From NCBI RefSeq assembly GCF_020782235.1, contig NZ_JAJGNO010000005.1:248001-312000 (forward strand): DNA of 64,000 nt, in the 5' to 3' direction. The notes under the pieces were generated by a model. It saw only the letters and a list, made by a program, of their open reading frames with translations, was not told the DNA's origin and did not search any database. The position numbers were made by a program, and so were the translations under genes. The DNA is from Sphingobium naphthae. GTDB lineage: Bacteria > Pseudomonadota > Alphaproteobacteria > Sphingomonadales > Sphingomonadaceae. This document shows, piece after piece, positions 38,352 to 47,442 of the stretch. The stretch's first letter is position 1. Each line of letters begins with the position of its first letter.

Positions 38352-39460
38352 CAGGCCATGCCCATCGGCAGCAGGATGCGGAAGGTGGACTCGCCAGCTT
38401 CGGTGTCGCGCGCATATTGGACGAAGCCGTTCATGTCGCGCACCAGCTTGTCGACCAGCGCGAGACCCAGACCCTGCCCGTCGCGCTTTCCGGTGATGAA
38501 GGGGTTGAAGAGATGGTCGAGAATATTTTCGGGCACGCCCGGGCCATTGTCGATCACCAATATCTCGATCGGCAGCACCGCGCTGCCCTTGCCGCCGCCC
38601 ATCATTACCGAGACACCATGACGGAACGCGGTTTCAACCCGAATGAGCGGGTTCGGCACATGCTCCAGCGCTTCGGCGGCGTTCTTCAACAGGTTGATCA
38701 TCACCTGCACCAGCGCATCATCGTTGATCGTAGCGAATGGCAGCGATGGATCATAATGTTTTATGATCTTTATGTTTTTAGCAAATCCTGCCGATGCGAT
38801 ACCGGCCGCGCGATCGATCAGCGGATAGATATTGCCGGGCCGGCATTCCAGCGTCCGGTCGGTGGTGAAATCCTGCATCCGGTCGATCAGCGCGGCGATG
38901 CGATCCACCTCGTTGCAGATGAGCTGAGTCAACGCGGCGTCACGGCCGCCATGGCTGGATTCGAGAAGTTGCGCCGCGCCACGAATGCCCGACAGCGGGT
39001 TCTTGATCTCATGCGCCAGGATCGCCGCTGCGCCCATGGCCGAGCGCGCGCCGCCGGCCGACCCGCGATGGCCGATCTTTCGCGCCTGGCTTTGCGCATG
39101 AACGGACACGACGCGCCAGCCATCATGATCGACGATCGGCGCGATCATCAGGTCCACTTCCATTTCCGCCGTGCGGCCGGCATGGACCTTGATGTCATAG
39201 GCGGCGACGGCCTTATTGCTGTGCCAGATGTCGAAGCGCGCGCCCGCTTCGGCGATGCGGATGGTGCGCGCCACGTCGCTGCCGATGATCGCCGATCGCG
39301 CCATGTTGAGCAGCGTTTCCGCCCGGACATTGGCGTCGGCGATGCTGTTGTCGGGCTTGACGATCAGCGTCGCCACCGGCAGCGCCGTCATCTGTTCGCC
39401 CAGCGAGGGTCCGTCCTGCACCATCCGAAGCGGCGGGACGGACGTCAGCGCGCCGGTCAT
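38351..39460 (-). CDS. ntrB: Nitrogen regulation sensor kinase NtrB
   Basis: 369-residue cytosolic kinase with no membrane segment. An N-terminal PAS domain is followed by the H box [20 protein letters not shown], then [19 protein letters not shown] and [13 protein letters not shown]. NtrB phosphorylates or dephosphorylates NtrC under control of GlnB/PII. It overlaps dusB by four bases and ntrC by one, the conserved nifR3-ntrB-ntrC arrangement. Confidence 0.94.
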   Translation of the reverse strand: MTGALTSVPPLRMVQDGPSLGEQMTALPVATLIVKPDNSIADANVRAETLLNMARSAIIGSDVARTIRIAEAGARFDIWHSNKAVAAYDIKVHAGRTAEMEVDLMIAPIVDHDGWRVVSVHAQSQARKIGHRGSAGGARSAMGAAAILAHEIKNPLSGIRGAAQLLESSHGGRDAALTQLICNEVDRIAALIDRMQDFTTDRTLECRPGNIYPLIDRAAGIASAGFAKNIKIIKHYDPSLPFATINDDALVQVMINLLKNAAEALEHVPNPLIRVETAFRHGVSVMMGGGKGSAVLPIEILVIDNGPGVPENILDHLFNPFITGKRDGQGLGLALVDKLVRDMNGFVQYARDTEAGESTFRILLPMGMA

Positions 39461-40479
39461 GCCGCCTTGCGCAGCTCCGCAGCATCGAGGCCGCTGGCGA
39501 TCAGCGGCTCATAGAAGCGCGCCAGCATGTCGAGCACGGTGTCGGCATCAGGCTCCTTGTTGACGGCATTGCGAAATTCCGCCGATCCGGTCAGCCCCTT
39601 GGTGTACCAGCCAATATGCTTGCGCGCCATGTTGACGCCGGTGTGCCTGTCATAATGATCGAGCATCGCGTGATAATGCTCGACGATCACACGATATTGT
39701 TCCTCGAGCGAAGGATCGGGCAAGCGGGTGCCGTCGGTCAGCCAGGCCATGACCTGGCCGATCAGCCAGGGCCGGCCATAGGCGCCGCGACCGATCATCA
39801 CGCCATCCGCGCCGCTTTGCTCCAGCGCCGTGTCGGCATCCTCGATCGAGCAGATGTCGCCATTGACGATGACCGGCAGCGCGACCGCATCCTTGACCTT
39901 GCGCACGAAGGCCCAGTCGGCCGAGCCCTTGTACATCTGGTTGCGGGTGCGACCATGTACGGTGATCAGCTTGGCGCCGAGATCCTCGGCAATATGGGCG
40001 AGTTCGGGCGCATTCAGGCTGGCATGGTCCCAGCCCATCCGCATCTTGACCGTGACAGGCACGTCGACCGCTTCGACCGTCGCCTTGATCAGCGAGGCGG
40101 CGAGCGGCAGGTCGCGCATCAGCGCGCTGCCCGCGTCGCCATTCACCACCTTCTTGACCGGGCAGCCCATGTTGATGTCGATGATGGCGGCACCGCGATC
40201 CGCATTGAGCTTGGCGGCTTCCGCCATTTCCACCGGCGAGCAGCCCGCCAGCTGCATCGACACCGGTTCCTCCAGCGGATGCCAGGCAGCCTTCTGCAGC
40301 GACTGGCGCGTTTCGCGGATCATCGCGGCCGACGCGATCATCTCCGTCACATTGAGGCCCGAACCATAGCGCCGCACCAGCGTGCGGAACGGCATGTCGG
40401 TAACGCCGGTCATCGGCGCCAGCACGACGGGCATGTCGATGGTCACCGGACCAATGGAGATGGGAGAAAGCCTGCGCAT
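39457..40479 (-). CDS. dusB: tRNA-dihydrouridine synthase B
   Basis: 340-residue FMN-dependent TIM barrel that reduces uridines in tRNA D-loops. The N-terminal [12 protein letters not shown] and the catalytic-cysteine block [13 protein letters not shown] are clear, as are [11 protein letters not shown] and the FMN-phosphate motif [12 protein letters not shown]. The gene was called nifR3 in alphaproteobacteria because it precedes ntrB. It opens the minus-strand run to hflX. An inverted repeat lies in its leader. Confidence 0.95.
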   Translation of the reverse strand: MRRLSPISIGPVTIDMPVVLAPMTGVTDMPFRTLVRRYGSGLNVTEMIASAAMIRETRQSLQKAAWHPLEEPVSMQLAGCSPVEMAEAAKLNADRGAAIIDINMGCPVKKVVNGDAGSALMRDLPLAASLIKATVEAVDVPVTVKMRMGWDHASLNAPELAHIAEDLGAKLITVHGRTRNQMYKGSADWAFVRKVKDAVALPVIVNGDICSIEDADTALEQSGADGVMIGRGAYGRPWLIGQVMAWLTDGTRLPDPSLEEQYRVIVEHYHAMLDHYDRHTGVNMARKHIGWYTKGLTGSAEFRNAVNKEPDADTVLDMLARFYEPLIASGLDAAELRKAA

Positions 40480-40496
40480 GATCGTTACTTTGAAAA

Positions 40497-40515
40497 CTGC
40501 CTAAAAAACAGGCAG
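40497..40515. promoter_or_regulatory. Inverted repeat in the dusB/ispDF divergent spacer
   Basis: CTGCCT and AGGCAG form a 6-bp inverted repeat around a 7-base A-rich centre. It begins 18 bases from the dusB start codon and about 80 from the ispDF start, so it may be an operator or a leader hairpin of dusB. Confidence 0.3.
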
Positions 40516-40596
40516 CCCTTAGCCGAAAAGGGCCACGCCGGCAAGCGGCCGCCCTGCCCTCTTCCGGACGAGCCCGGGAGCCGCTATGCGCCGGGC

Positions 40597-41763
40597 ATGA
40601 CCTTTCCCCCAAAGACCGTCGCGCTGATCGTCGCCGCAGGCCAGGGCAGCCGCGCCGGCGGCGATGTGCCGAAACAATATCGCACCATCGCGGGCAAGGC
40701 CGTGCTGGCCCATGCGCAGGAAGCGATCGCGGGGCATGGCGCGATCGACGCCGTCTTCGTGGTCGTCGCGGACGGCCAGCAGCATGTCGCGCCCATACTG
40801 CTTGGCGACGAGGTGCAAGTGGTTGCCGGCGCGGACAGCCGGCGCGGGTCCGTGCGCGCGGGGCTGGAGGCGATCGACGCGGCGGGCGGCGCGGACATCG
40901 TGCTGATCCACGATGCGGCGCGCCCTTTCCTGCCCGCGGCGGTGGTGGACCGGCTGCTGGAGGCTCTGGCGGACAGCGAGGGCGCAATCCCCACTCTGCC
41001 CGTCGCCGACACGCTGGTGCGCGAAGATGGCGGGACCATGGCCGATACGGTGGAGCGCGCGCAGCTGCATCGAGTGCAGACGCCGCAGGCTTTTCGCTTC
41101 GCCACCATCCTTGCCGCGCACCGCGCCTGGGACGAAGCGCGCGAAGCGACCGACGACGCGCAGATCCTGCGCGCCTCCGGTCATGACGTCATGTTGGTGC
41201 AGGGCGATGAAAGGCTGGAAAAATTGACCTACAGGCAGGATTTCACCCGTGCCGAGGCGCTGCTGGCGCCCGCTTATGTAACGCGAGTGGGCATGGGCTA
41301 TGACGTGCATCGGCTTGCGCCGGGCGAACCCCTGTGGCTGGGCGGCGTGCTGGTGCCGCATGACCGGGGCCTGGCCGGACACAGCGACGCCGACGTGGCG
41401 CTCCACGCCATTGTCGACGCCATGCTGGGCGCGCTGGCGGACGGTGACATTGGCAGCCATTTCCCGCCATCCGATCCGCAATGGCGCGGCGCGCCGTCCG
41501 ATCGCTTCCTTGCCTATGCGCGCGATCGGGTGGCGGCGCGCGGCGGGCGGATCGACCATGTCGACCTCACCATCATCTGCGAAGCGCCCAAGATTGGCCC
41601 GCATCGCGATGCCATGCGCGCCCGCATCGCCGCGATACTGGACGTCCCGATCGAGCGCGTGAGCGTCAAGGCGACGACGACGGAAAGGCTGGGCTTTGCC
41701 GGTCGTCGTGAAGGCATTGCCGCGCAGGCGGTTGCCACCCTCTCCCTCCCCGCGCTATCCTGA
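40597..41763 (+). CDS. ispDF: Fused IspD-IspF isoprenoid enzyme
   Basis: 388-residue fusion of two steps of the methylerythritol phosphate pathway. The N-terminal IspD half (CDP-ME synthase) has VAAGQGSRAGGDVPKQY, HDAARPF and VQTPQAF. The C-terminal IspF half (MECDP synthase) begins RVGMGYDVHRL and has HSDADVALHAIVDAMLGAL and ATTTERLGFAGR. Fusion is common in alphaproteobacteria and creates a bifunctional enzyme. The start is the ATG at 40597; the much longer open frame from 39616 runs antisense to dusB and is not real. Confidence 0.96.
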   Translation: MTFPPKTVALIVAAGQGSRAGGDVPKQYRTIAGKAVLAHAQEAIAGHGAIDAVFVVVADGQQHVAPILLGDEVQVVAGADSRRGSVRAGLEAIDAAGGADIVLIHDAARPFLPAAVVDRLLEALADSEGAIPTLPVADTLVREDGGTMADTVERAQLHRVQTPQAFRFATILAAHRAWDEAREATDDAQILRASGHDVMLVQGDERLEKLTYRQDFTRAEALLAPAYVTRVGMGYDVHRLAPGEPLWLGGVLVPHDRGLAGHSDADVALHAIVDAMLGALADGDIGSHFPPSDPQWRGAPSDRFLAYARDRVAARGGRIDHVDLTIICEAPKIGPHRDAMRARIAAILDVPIERVSVKATTTERLGFAGRREGIAAQAVATLSLPALS

Positions 41764-41767
41764 CGCC

Positions 41768-42280
41768 ATGCCCGATACCGTTCTTCCGACCCAATTGGTC
41801 GAACTCGCCCAGAAGGTCATCCTCGCCAACCGCCGCGCCGGTCGCACGGTCGCGGTGGCGGAAAGCTGCACCGGCGGCCTCGTCTCCGCCGCGCTCACCG
41901 AAATCGCTGGCTCATCGGACGTGTTCGAGGCTGGTTTCGTCACTTATTCCAATGATATGAAGGCGGAGCTTCTGAAGGTGTCGCATGATGTGCTCGACAC
42001 GTTCGGCGCCGTCTCGATCGCCACCGCCTGGGCGATGGCGCAAGGCGCGCTGACCAAGAGCCACGCGCATGTCGCCGTCGCCATCACGGGCATCGCCGGG
42101 CCTGGCGGCGGCAGCGAGCAGAAGCCCGTCGGCACGGTCGTCTTCGCCCGCGCCGAACGCGGCGCCAGCCCCGACAAGGTCGTCGCCGACATGCGGCATT
42201 TCGAGGATAATGGCCGGGGTGGCGTGCGGCTTCAGGCGGCGCTGTGTGCGCTCGAACTGCTATTGCCCGAGGACGCGTAA
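41768..42280 (+). CDS. pncC: CinA-family nicotinamide-nucleotide amidohydrolase PncC
   Basis: 170-residue stand-alone CinA C-terminal domain. Family marks are AESCTGGLVSAALTEIAGSS, FVTYSNDMKAELL, VAITGIAGPGGGS and KPVGTVVFA. PncC converts nicotinamide mononucleotide to nicotinate mononucleotide in NAD recycling. The ATG is 4 bases after ispDF, so they are one transcript. The gene overlaps the convergent ratA by 49 bases. Confidence 0.92.
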   Translation: MPDTVLPTQLVELAQKVILANRRAGRTVAVAESCTGGLVSAALTEIAGSSDVFEAGFVTYSNDMKAELLKVSHDVLDTFGAVSIATAWAMAQGALTKSHAHVAVAITGIAGPGGGSEQKPVGTVVFARAERGASPDKVVADMRHFEDNGRGGVRLQAALCALELLLPEDA

Positions 42281-42702
42281 AGCTCCGCCGCGCGGGTTTC
42301 GAACGCGCCGATCATCTTGCGCAGCGCCTTGTCGAAAAACTGGCCGGCGAGCATTTCGAAGATGCGGTTCTTGAATTCGAACTCCACTTCGAAATCCACC
42401 AGCACCCCGCCCTGCCCGTCGTCGCGAAACTGCCATTCATTGTGCAGATGCTTGAGCGGCCCGTCGAGATAATCGACGCGCACATGGTCCGGGCGCTCCT
42501 TCAGGACGCGCGAGGTGAAGCTTTCCTTGATTCCCTTGAAACCCACGATCATGTCGGCGACCATCTCGGTCTCGCTGTCCTGGCGGACGCGGATCGCGCT
42601 CACCCACGGCAAAAATTCGGGATAGGCCGCGACGTTCGACACCAGATCGAACATCTGCGTGGGCGTATAGGGGAGATGGCGAGTCTCGGTATGACGGGGC
42701 AT
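42232..42702 (-). CDS. RatA/COQ10-like START-domain protein
   Basis: 156-residue single SRPBCC (START-like) domain. The family pattern is HLPYTPTQMFDLVSNVAAYPEFLPWV near the N-terminus, with FKNRIFEMLAGQFFDKALRKMIGAFE at the end. Members include yeast Coq10, which supports ubiquinone function, and RatA, named as a toxin of 70S ribosome assembly in E. coli. In alphaproteobacteria a ubiquinone-binding role is more likely. It is 58 bases downstream of the lipA start region, on the same strand, and its 3' end overlaps pncC tail to tail. Confidence 0.86.
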   Translation of the reverse strand: MPRHTETRHLPYTPTQMFDLVSNVAAYPEFLPWVSAIRVRQDSETEMVADMIVGFKGIKESFTSRVLKERPDHVRVDYLDGPLKHLHNEWQFRDDGQGGVLVDFEVEFEFKNRIFEMLAGQFFDKALRKMIGAFETRAAELYASSGNSSSSAHSAA

Positions 42703-42709
42703 CGAACGG

Positions 42710-43651
42710 TCAGGCCTTCGCCGCAGCCTTGGCGAGTTGCGCCTCGCGCGCGGCCTTCATTTCGGCAAAATCCTTGCCGGCATGATAGCTGGAGCGCGTC
42801 AGCGGGCTGGACGCCACCTGCAGGAAGCCCTTGGCCCGCGCGATGGCGGCATAGGCGTTGAAGGCCGCAGGGGTCACGAACTCCATCACCTTGGCATGTT
42901 TGGGCGTGGGCTGGAGATATTGGCCCATGGTGAGGAAATCGATGTCGGCCGAGCGCATGTCGTCCATCACCTGATGCACTTCCAGCCGCTCCTCGCCCAG
43001 GCCCAGCATAATGCCGGACTTGGTGAAGATGGACGGGTCGAGCTTCTTCACCGTTTCGAGCAGGCGCAGCGACGCATAATAGCGCGCGCCCGGCCGGATC
43101 GTGGGGTAGAGGCGCGGGACGGTTTCCAGATTATGATTGTAGACGTCCGGACGCGCGGCGACGATCATCTCGACCGCGCGCTCATGCTTGTTGCGGAAAT
43201 CCGGCGTCAGGATTTCGACGGTCGTGTTCGGCGTCGTGCGGCGCAGCGCCTCGATCACCTTGACGAACTGGGTCGCGCCGCCATCGGGCAGGTCGTCGCG
43301 ATCGACCGAGGTGATGACGATATGTTCCAGCCCCATTTCGGCGCAGGCGTCGGCCAGATTCTGCGGCTCGTTGGGATCGACCTTGCGCGGCATCCCGGTC
43401 TTGACGTTGCAGAAGGCGCAGGCGCGGGTGCACACGTCCCCCAGGATCATCACCGTGGCGTGCTTCTTGGTCCAGCATTCGCCGATATTGGGGCAGGCCG
43501 CCTCCTCGCACACCGTCGCCAGCTTCTTGTCCCGCATCAACTGGCGCGTTTCATTATAGCCCTTGCTGGTCGGGGCCTTGACGCGGATCCAGTCGGGCTT
43601 GCGGGCGCGTTCGGGCTTGGCCGGCGCCGTTATGGGGGAAAGCTCGTTCAT
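42710..43651 (-). CDS. lipA: Lipoyl synthase
   Basis: 313-residue radical SAM enzyme inserting two sulfurs into octanoyl groups on lipoyl domains. The auxiliary cluster cysteines are C48, C53 and C59 ([12 protein letters not shown]) and the radical SAM cluster is C74-x3-C78-x2-C81. The C-terminal [11 protein letters not shown] supplies the conserved serine of the auxiliary cluster. Start chosen at the ATG at 43651, 313 residues; the upstream open codons to 43717 run into the divergent carbonic anhydrase promoter area. The stop is 7 bases from the ratA start, so the two are likely cotranscribed. Confidence 0.97.
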   Translation of the reverse strand: MNELSPITAPAKPERARKPDWIRVKAPTSKGYNETRQLMRDKKLATVCEEAACPNIGECWTKKHATVMILGDVCTRACAFCNVKTGMPRKVDPNEPQNLADACAEMGLEHIVITSVDRDDLPDGGATQFVKVIEALRRTTPNTTVEILTPDFRNKHERAVEMIVAARPDVYNHNLETVPRLYPTIRPGARYYASLRLLETVKKLDPSIFTKSGIMLGLGEERLEVHQVMDDMRSADIDFLTMGQYLQPTPKHAKVMEFVTPAAFNAYAAIARAKGFLQVASSPLTRSSYHAGKDFAEMKAAREAQLAKAAAKA

Positions 43652-43715
43652 GGGCACCAGATAGCGATGCCGGGCCGCTCTTGCCAGTGCAGAGTTTGTC
43701 AGGCACATCGGCCCC

Positions 43716-44357
43716 ATGATCGACTTTGCCGAAATGCTGGCGGGCTATCGCCGCTTCCGCGAAACTGGCTGGGCGCAGCAGCGCGAACGCTGGGATGAAC
43801 TCAATGAGGGGCAGAGCCCCCGGGTGATGGTGATCGCCTGTTCCGACAGCCGGGTCGACCCTGCGCAGATATTCGACACCAGCCCCGGTGAGATCTTCGT
43901 GGTGCGCAACGTCGCCGCGCTGGTCCCGCCGTTCGAAACGACGCCCGGCCGCCATGGCGTGTCGGCCGCGCTGGAATTCGCGGTACAGGTGCTCAAGGTC
44001 GGCGAGATCGTGGTGATGGGCCATGGCAAGTGCGGCGGCTGCAAGGCGGCCCTCAGCCACGACCTCAAGGACGCGCCTCCGGGCGAAGGCGGCTTCATCC
44101 ATAACTGGATCGAACTGCTGGACGATGCGCGCGAAACGGTGGTCAGCCGCCATGGCGAGCGCCGCGACCGCGATGTCGAACGCGCGATGGAGCAGGAGGG
44201 CGTCAAGGTCAGCCTCGCCAATCTGCGCAGCTTCCCCTGCGTCCGCGCCAAGGAAAAGGCCGGCGAGCTGAAGCTGATCGGCAGCTTCTTCGCCATCGCC
44301 GACGGCCAGTTGCACATATTGGACGAAGCGAGCGGCGCCTTTTCGCCCGCCACCTGA
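43716..44357 (+). CDS. Beta-class carbonic anhydrase
   Basis: 213-residue zinc enzyme interconverting CO2 and bicarbonate. Zinc ligands are Cys42 in ACSDSRVDP, His103 and Cys106 in GHGKCGGC, and the Asp44-Arg46 dyad is present. [12 protein letters not shown] is the other family block. No signal peptide, so it is cytosolic. It is divergent from lipA across a 64-base spacer and is followed 15 bases later by the NYN-domain gene. Confidence 0.94.
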   Translation: MIDFAEMLAGYRRFRETGWAQQRERWDELNEGQSPRVMVIACSDSRVDPAQIFDTSPGEIFVVRNVAALVPPFETTPGRHGVSAALEFAVQVLKVGEIVVMGHGKCGGCKAALSHDLKDAPPGEGGFIHNWIELLDDARETVVSRHGERRDRDVERAMEQEGVKVSLANLRSFPCVRAKEKAGELKLIGSFFAIADGQLHILDEASGAFSPAT

Positions 44358-44372
44358 CCAAAGGGACTCACC

Positions 44373-45149
44373 ATGGCGACTCGGCAGGAAGGGCGCGGCA
44401 ACATCGCGCTGCTGATCGATTCCGACAATGCGTCGGCCGCGCATTTCGACTCTGTCATGACGGTGCTGGCGGAGCTTGGCACGGTCAACATCCGCCGCGC
44501 CTATGGCAATTGGAGCAAGGCGACGCTCAAGGCCTGGGCCGCGCTGTCCATCACCCAGGCGATCGAGCCGCAGCAGCAGTTCGACCTCACCAAGGGCAAG
44601 AACGCCACCGACATGAAGATGACGATCGACGCGATGGACCTGCTGGCGAGCGGGCGCGTCGATGGCTTCGGCCTCATGTCGAGCGACAGCGACTTCACGC
44701 CGCTGGTAACGCGCATCCGGCAGGACGGCATCCCCGTCTATGGCTTCGGCAACGCCAACACGCCCGAGGGCTTTCGCCGCGCCTGCACCCGCTTCATCGA
44801 CGTGGCGGCGCTGGAGCCGGCTGACGTGCCGGTCGCCAAGCCCGCGCGCAAGCGCGCCGCCAAGACGACGACGGGGGCAAAGCCGGCGCCGGCCGGAGGC
44901 GAGGAGCCCAAGGCCAAGCCCATCGATGACGAAGTCGTGAAGCTGCTGATCGACGCCTATGACGCGGTGAAACGCGACGAGCGCGGTTTCGCGGCACTGG
45001 GCAGCGTGGGCCAGCTGGCGGGCAACCGGTCCAGCTTCGACACGCGCAACTATGGCTACAAGCGGCTGTCGGACCTGATCCGCGTCGTGCCCAACTTCAT
45101 CGTCGAACTGCGCGAAGGTGGCCAGACCTGGATCAAGCGCGTGCACTGA
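44373..45149 (+). CDS. NYN-domain and OST-HTH/LOTUS-domain protein, likely RNA-binding nuclease
   Basis: 258 residues. The N-terminal NYN (PIN-like) domain carries acidic residues in LLIDSDNAS (Asp16, Asp18), NATDMKM (Asp80) and SSDSDFTPL (Asp105, Asp107). That arrangement suits a metal-dependent ribonuclease. A basic, Ala/Lys-rich linker (about residues 150-180) leads to a C-terminal OST-HTH/LOTUS domain (AYDAVKRDERGFAALG...YGYKRLSDLIR). The family (DUF88/LabA-like) is widespread; targets are mostly unknown. A rare pairing with carbonic anhydrase upstream and acyP downstream suggests one transcript. Confidence 0.85.
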   Translation: MATRQEGRGNIALLIDSDNASAAHFDSVMTVLAELGTVNIRRAYGNWSKATLKAWAALSITQAIEPQQQFDLTKGKNATDMKMTIDAMDLLASGRVDGFGLMSSDSDFTPLVTRIRQDGIPVYGFGNANTPEGFRRACTRFIDVAALEPADVPVAKPARKRAAKTTTGAKPAPAGGEEPKAKPIDDEVVKLLIDAYDAVKRDERGFAALGSVGQLAGNRSSFDTRNYGYKRLSDLIRVVPNFIVELREGGQTWIKRVH

Positions 45150-45430
45150 TGCCCCGGATCGCGCGCCATCTGACCATCACCGGCAAGGTGCAGGGCGTCT
45201 GGTTCCGGGCATGGACGGTGGAAACCGCGCAGTCACTGGGCCTCACAGGCTGGGTCCGCAACCGGACGGACGGCAGCGTCGAAGCCATTGTCGAAGGCGA
45301 TGAGAGCGCTGTCGACCAGTTCCTTGCCCTGGCCCAGGACGGGCCGGCCGCCGCTCGAGTCGCAGCCGTAGAAACCGAGGATGTCCCCGTTCAATATATG
45401 AGCGACTTCCACACGCGGCCGACGGCTTGA
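45149..45430 (+). CDS. acyP: Acylphosphatase
   Basis: 93-residue small enzyme hydrolysing acyl phosphates such as carbamoyl phosphate and 1,3-bisphosphoglycerate. The phosphate-binding loop is GKVQGVWFRAWT with catalytic Arg20, and Asn38 lies in VRNRTDGSVE. The ATG overlaps the stop of the NYN gene by one base. Length is typical. A terminator-like hairpin follows at 45497. Confidence 0.95.
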   Translation: MPRIARHLTITGKVQGVWFRAWTVETAQSLGLTGWVRNRTDGSVEAIVEGDESAVDQFLALAQDGPAAARVAAVETEDVPVQYMSDFHTRPTA

Positions 45431-45496
45431 ACATCCGTCCCGAAGCCTAGAGGCTCGGAAGCGCGCTACGCTGACGCACCATTAAGCGCGAAAAAA

Positions 45497-45530
45497 AGGG
45501 CCGGTCCGAAGACCAGCCCTGAAAGTTTTT
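45497..45530 (+). terminator. Rho-independent terminator after acyP
   Basis: AGGGCCGGTC pairs with GACCAGCCCT (one mismatch) around a CGAA loop, followed by GAAAGTTTTT. An A run precedes the stem, so it may also serve the convergent ettA transcript. Confidence 0.75.
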
Positions 45531-45642
45531 AGGAGAGGATGCCTGAAAGGCCTCTCTCCAATGCAATGTTAGCGCGACCATCGCAATTGCGAAACGCTGG
45601 GCGACGATTGCAAAAACTGCAACCGTCGCCTCCGACGGCGGA

Positions 45643-47328
45643 TCAGCGCGTCAGCTTCTTGTACGCGAGGCGGGTCGGACGATCGGCGGCATCGCCCAGG
45701 CGACGGCGCTTGTCTTCCTCATAGGCCTCGAAATTGCCTTCGAACCATTCGACATGGCTGTCGCCTTCGAAGGCGAGGATGTGGGTGGCGAGACGGTCGA
45801 GGAAGAAGCGGTCGTGGCTGATGACCACGGCGCAGCCCGCGAAATTCTCGATCGCCTCTTCCAGCGCCGCCAGCGTTTCGACGTCGAGATCGTTGGTCGG
45901 TTCGTCGAGCAGCAGCACATTGCCGCCGCGCTTCAGCATCTTGGCGATGTGGACGCGGTTGCGCTCACCACCCGACAGCTTGCCGACATTCTTCTGCTGG
46001 TCCTGCCCCTTGAAGTTGAAGGCGCCGACATAGGCGCGCGTCGACATGTCATGGCCGTTGACCTTGACGTAATCGAGGCCGTCCGACACTTCTTCCCAGA
46101 CATTCTTCGACGGGTCGAGATGGTCGCGGCTCTGGTCGACATAGCCCAGGCGGACGGTCGAACCGATGTCGATTTCCCCTGAATCCGGGGTTTCCTGCCC
46201 CGTGATGATGCGAAACAGGGTCGACTTGCCCGCGCCGTTGGGACCGATAACGCCGACGATGCCGCCGGGCGGCAGCATGAAGGACAGGTCCTCGAACAGC
46301 AGCTTGTCGCCATAGGCCTTCGAAATGCCCTTGGCCTCGATCACCTTGCCGCCCAGACGCTCGGGCACTTGGATGACGATCTGCGCCTTGCCGGGCGCGC
46401 GATTCTCCTGGCTGGCGACCAGCTGTTCGAACTTGGCGATACGCGCCTTCGACTTGGTCTGGCGGCCCTTGGGACCCTGGCGGATCCATTCAAGCTCGTC
46501 ATTGATCGCCTTCTGGCGGCCCGTGGCCTCGCGGTCTTCCTGCTCCAGGCGCTTGGCCTTCTTCTCCAGATAGGTGGAGTAGTTGCCTTCATAGGGGAAA
46601 TATTTGCCGCGATCGAGCTCCAGGATCCAGCCCACGACATTGTCGAGAAAGTAGCGATCGTGGGTGATCATCAGCACCGCGCCCGCATATTCCTTCAGGT
46701 GATTTTCCAGCCAGGTGACGCTTTCGGCGTCGAGATGGTTGGTCGGTTCGTCGAGCAGCAGGATGTCCGGCTTCTGGATCAGCAGGCGCGTGAGCGCGAT
46801 GCGGCGCTTTTCACCGCCCGAGAGGCTTTCCACGCCCCAGTCCGACGGCGGGCAGCGCAGCGCTTCCATCGCAATTTCGAGCTGGTTGTCGAGCGTCCAT
46901 CCGTCGGCGGCGTCGATCTGCTCCTGCAACGTGCCCATTTCCTCCATCAGGGCGTCGAAATCGACGTCTTCGGGCGGATCGGCCATGATCATGCTGATCT
47001 CGTTGAAACGGTCCAGCTTGTCCGCCATCTCGCGCGCGCCATCCTTGACATTTTCCAGGACGGTCTTGCTCGCGTCGAGCTGCGGCTCCTGCGGCAGGTA
47101 GCCGACGGTGATATTCTCGCCCGGCCAGGCTTCGCCGCTATAATCGGTGTCGATGCCGGCCATGATCTTCATCAGGGTCGATTTGCCCGCGCCGTTGGGG
47201 CCGACGATGCCGATCTTCGCGCCGCGATAGAATTGCAGGTTGATCTGGTTGAGCACCGGCTTCGCCGCGCCGGGGAAGCTCTTGGTCATGCTCTTCATGA
47301 CATAGGCATATTGCGATGAGGCGGACAT
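45643..47328 (-). CDS. ettA: Energy-dependent translational throttle protein EttA (ABC-F)
   Basis: 561-residue ABC-F protein with two ATPase domains and no membrane part. Walker A is GPNGAGKST in both halves. The signatures are LSGGEKRRIAL and LSGGERNRVHI, and both Walker B regions read LLLDEPTN. The P-site tRNA interaction linker with a long charged helix (KKAKRLEQEDREATGRQKAI) sits between the domains. EttA gates early elongation by ATP/ADP state. I set the start at the ATG at 47328 (MSASSQYAYVMKSM); the frame stays open for 457 more codons, antisense to the M28 peptidase, and is an artefact. Confidence 0.96.
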   Translation of the reverse strand: MSASSQYAYVMKSMTKSFPGAAKPVLNQINLQFYRGAKIGIVGPNGAGKSTLMKIMAGIDTDYSGEAWPGENITVGYLPQEPQLDASKTVLENVKDGAREMADKLDRFNEISMIMADPPEDVDFDALMEEMGTLQEQIDAADGWTLDNQLEIAMEALRCPPSDWGVESLSGGEKRRIALTRLLIQKPDILLLDEPTNHLDAESVTWLENHLKEYAGAVLMITHDRYFLDNVVGWILELDRGKYFPYEGNYSTYLEKKAKRLEQEDREATGRQKAINDELEWIRQGPKGRQTKSKARIAKFEQLVASQENRAPGKAQIVIQVPERLGGKVIEAKGISKAYGDKLLFEDLSFMLPPGGIVGVIGPNGAGKSTLFRIITGQETPDSGEIDIGSTVRLGYVDQSRDHLDPSKNVWEEVSDGLDYVKVNGHDMSTRAYVGAFNFKGQDQQKNVGKLSGGERNRVHIAKMLKRGGNVLLLDEPTNDLDVETLAALEEAIENFAGCAVVISHDRFFLDRLATHILAFEGDSHVEWFEGNFEAYEEDKRRRLGDAADRPTRLAYKKLTR

Positions 47329-47442
47329 GGGTACGCGCTGCTCCGAAAGTCTTGGGTAGGGAAATCTGGTCGAAATTTTCGGTCGGGTTAGCGGACGCGG
47401 AACATATTGGCAAATGGGGGATCGCCCGCTACCCCTTGAGCC

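Noticed and set aside
39616-40596. Long in-frame extension upstream of ispDF
   Set aside because: It is antisense to dusB. IspD begins at the usual place from the ATG at 40597.
42232-42702. RatA as part of a toxin-antitoxin pair
   Set aside because: No RatB/antitoxin partner is adjacent; neighbours are lipA and pncC, so a COQ10-like role is more likely.
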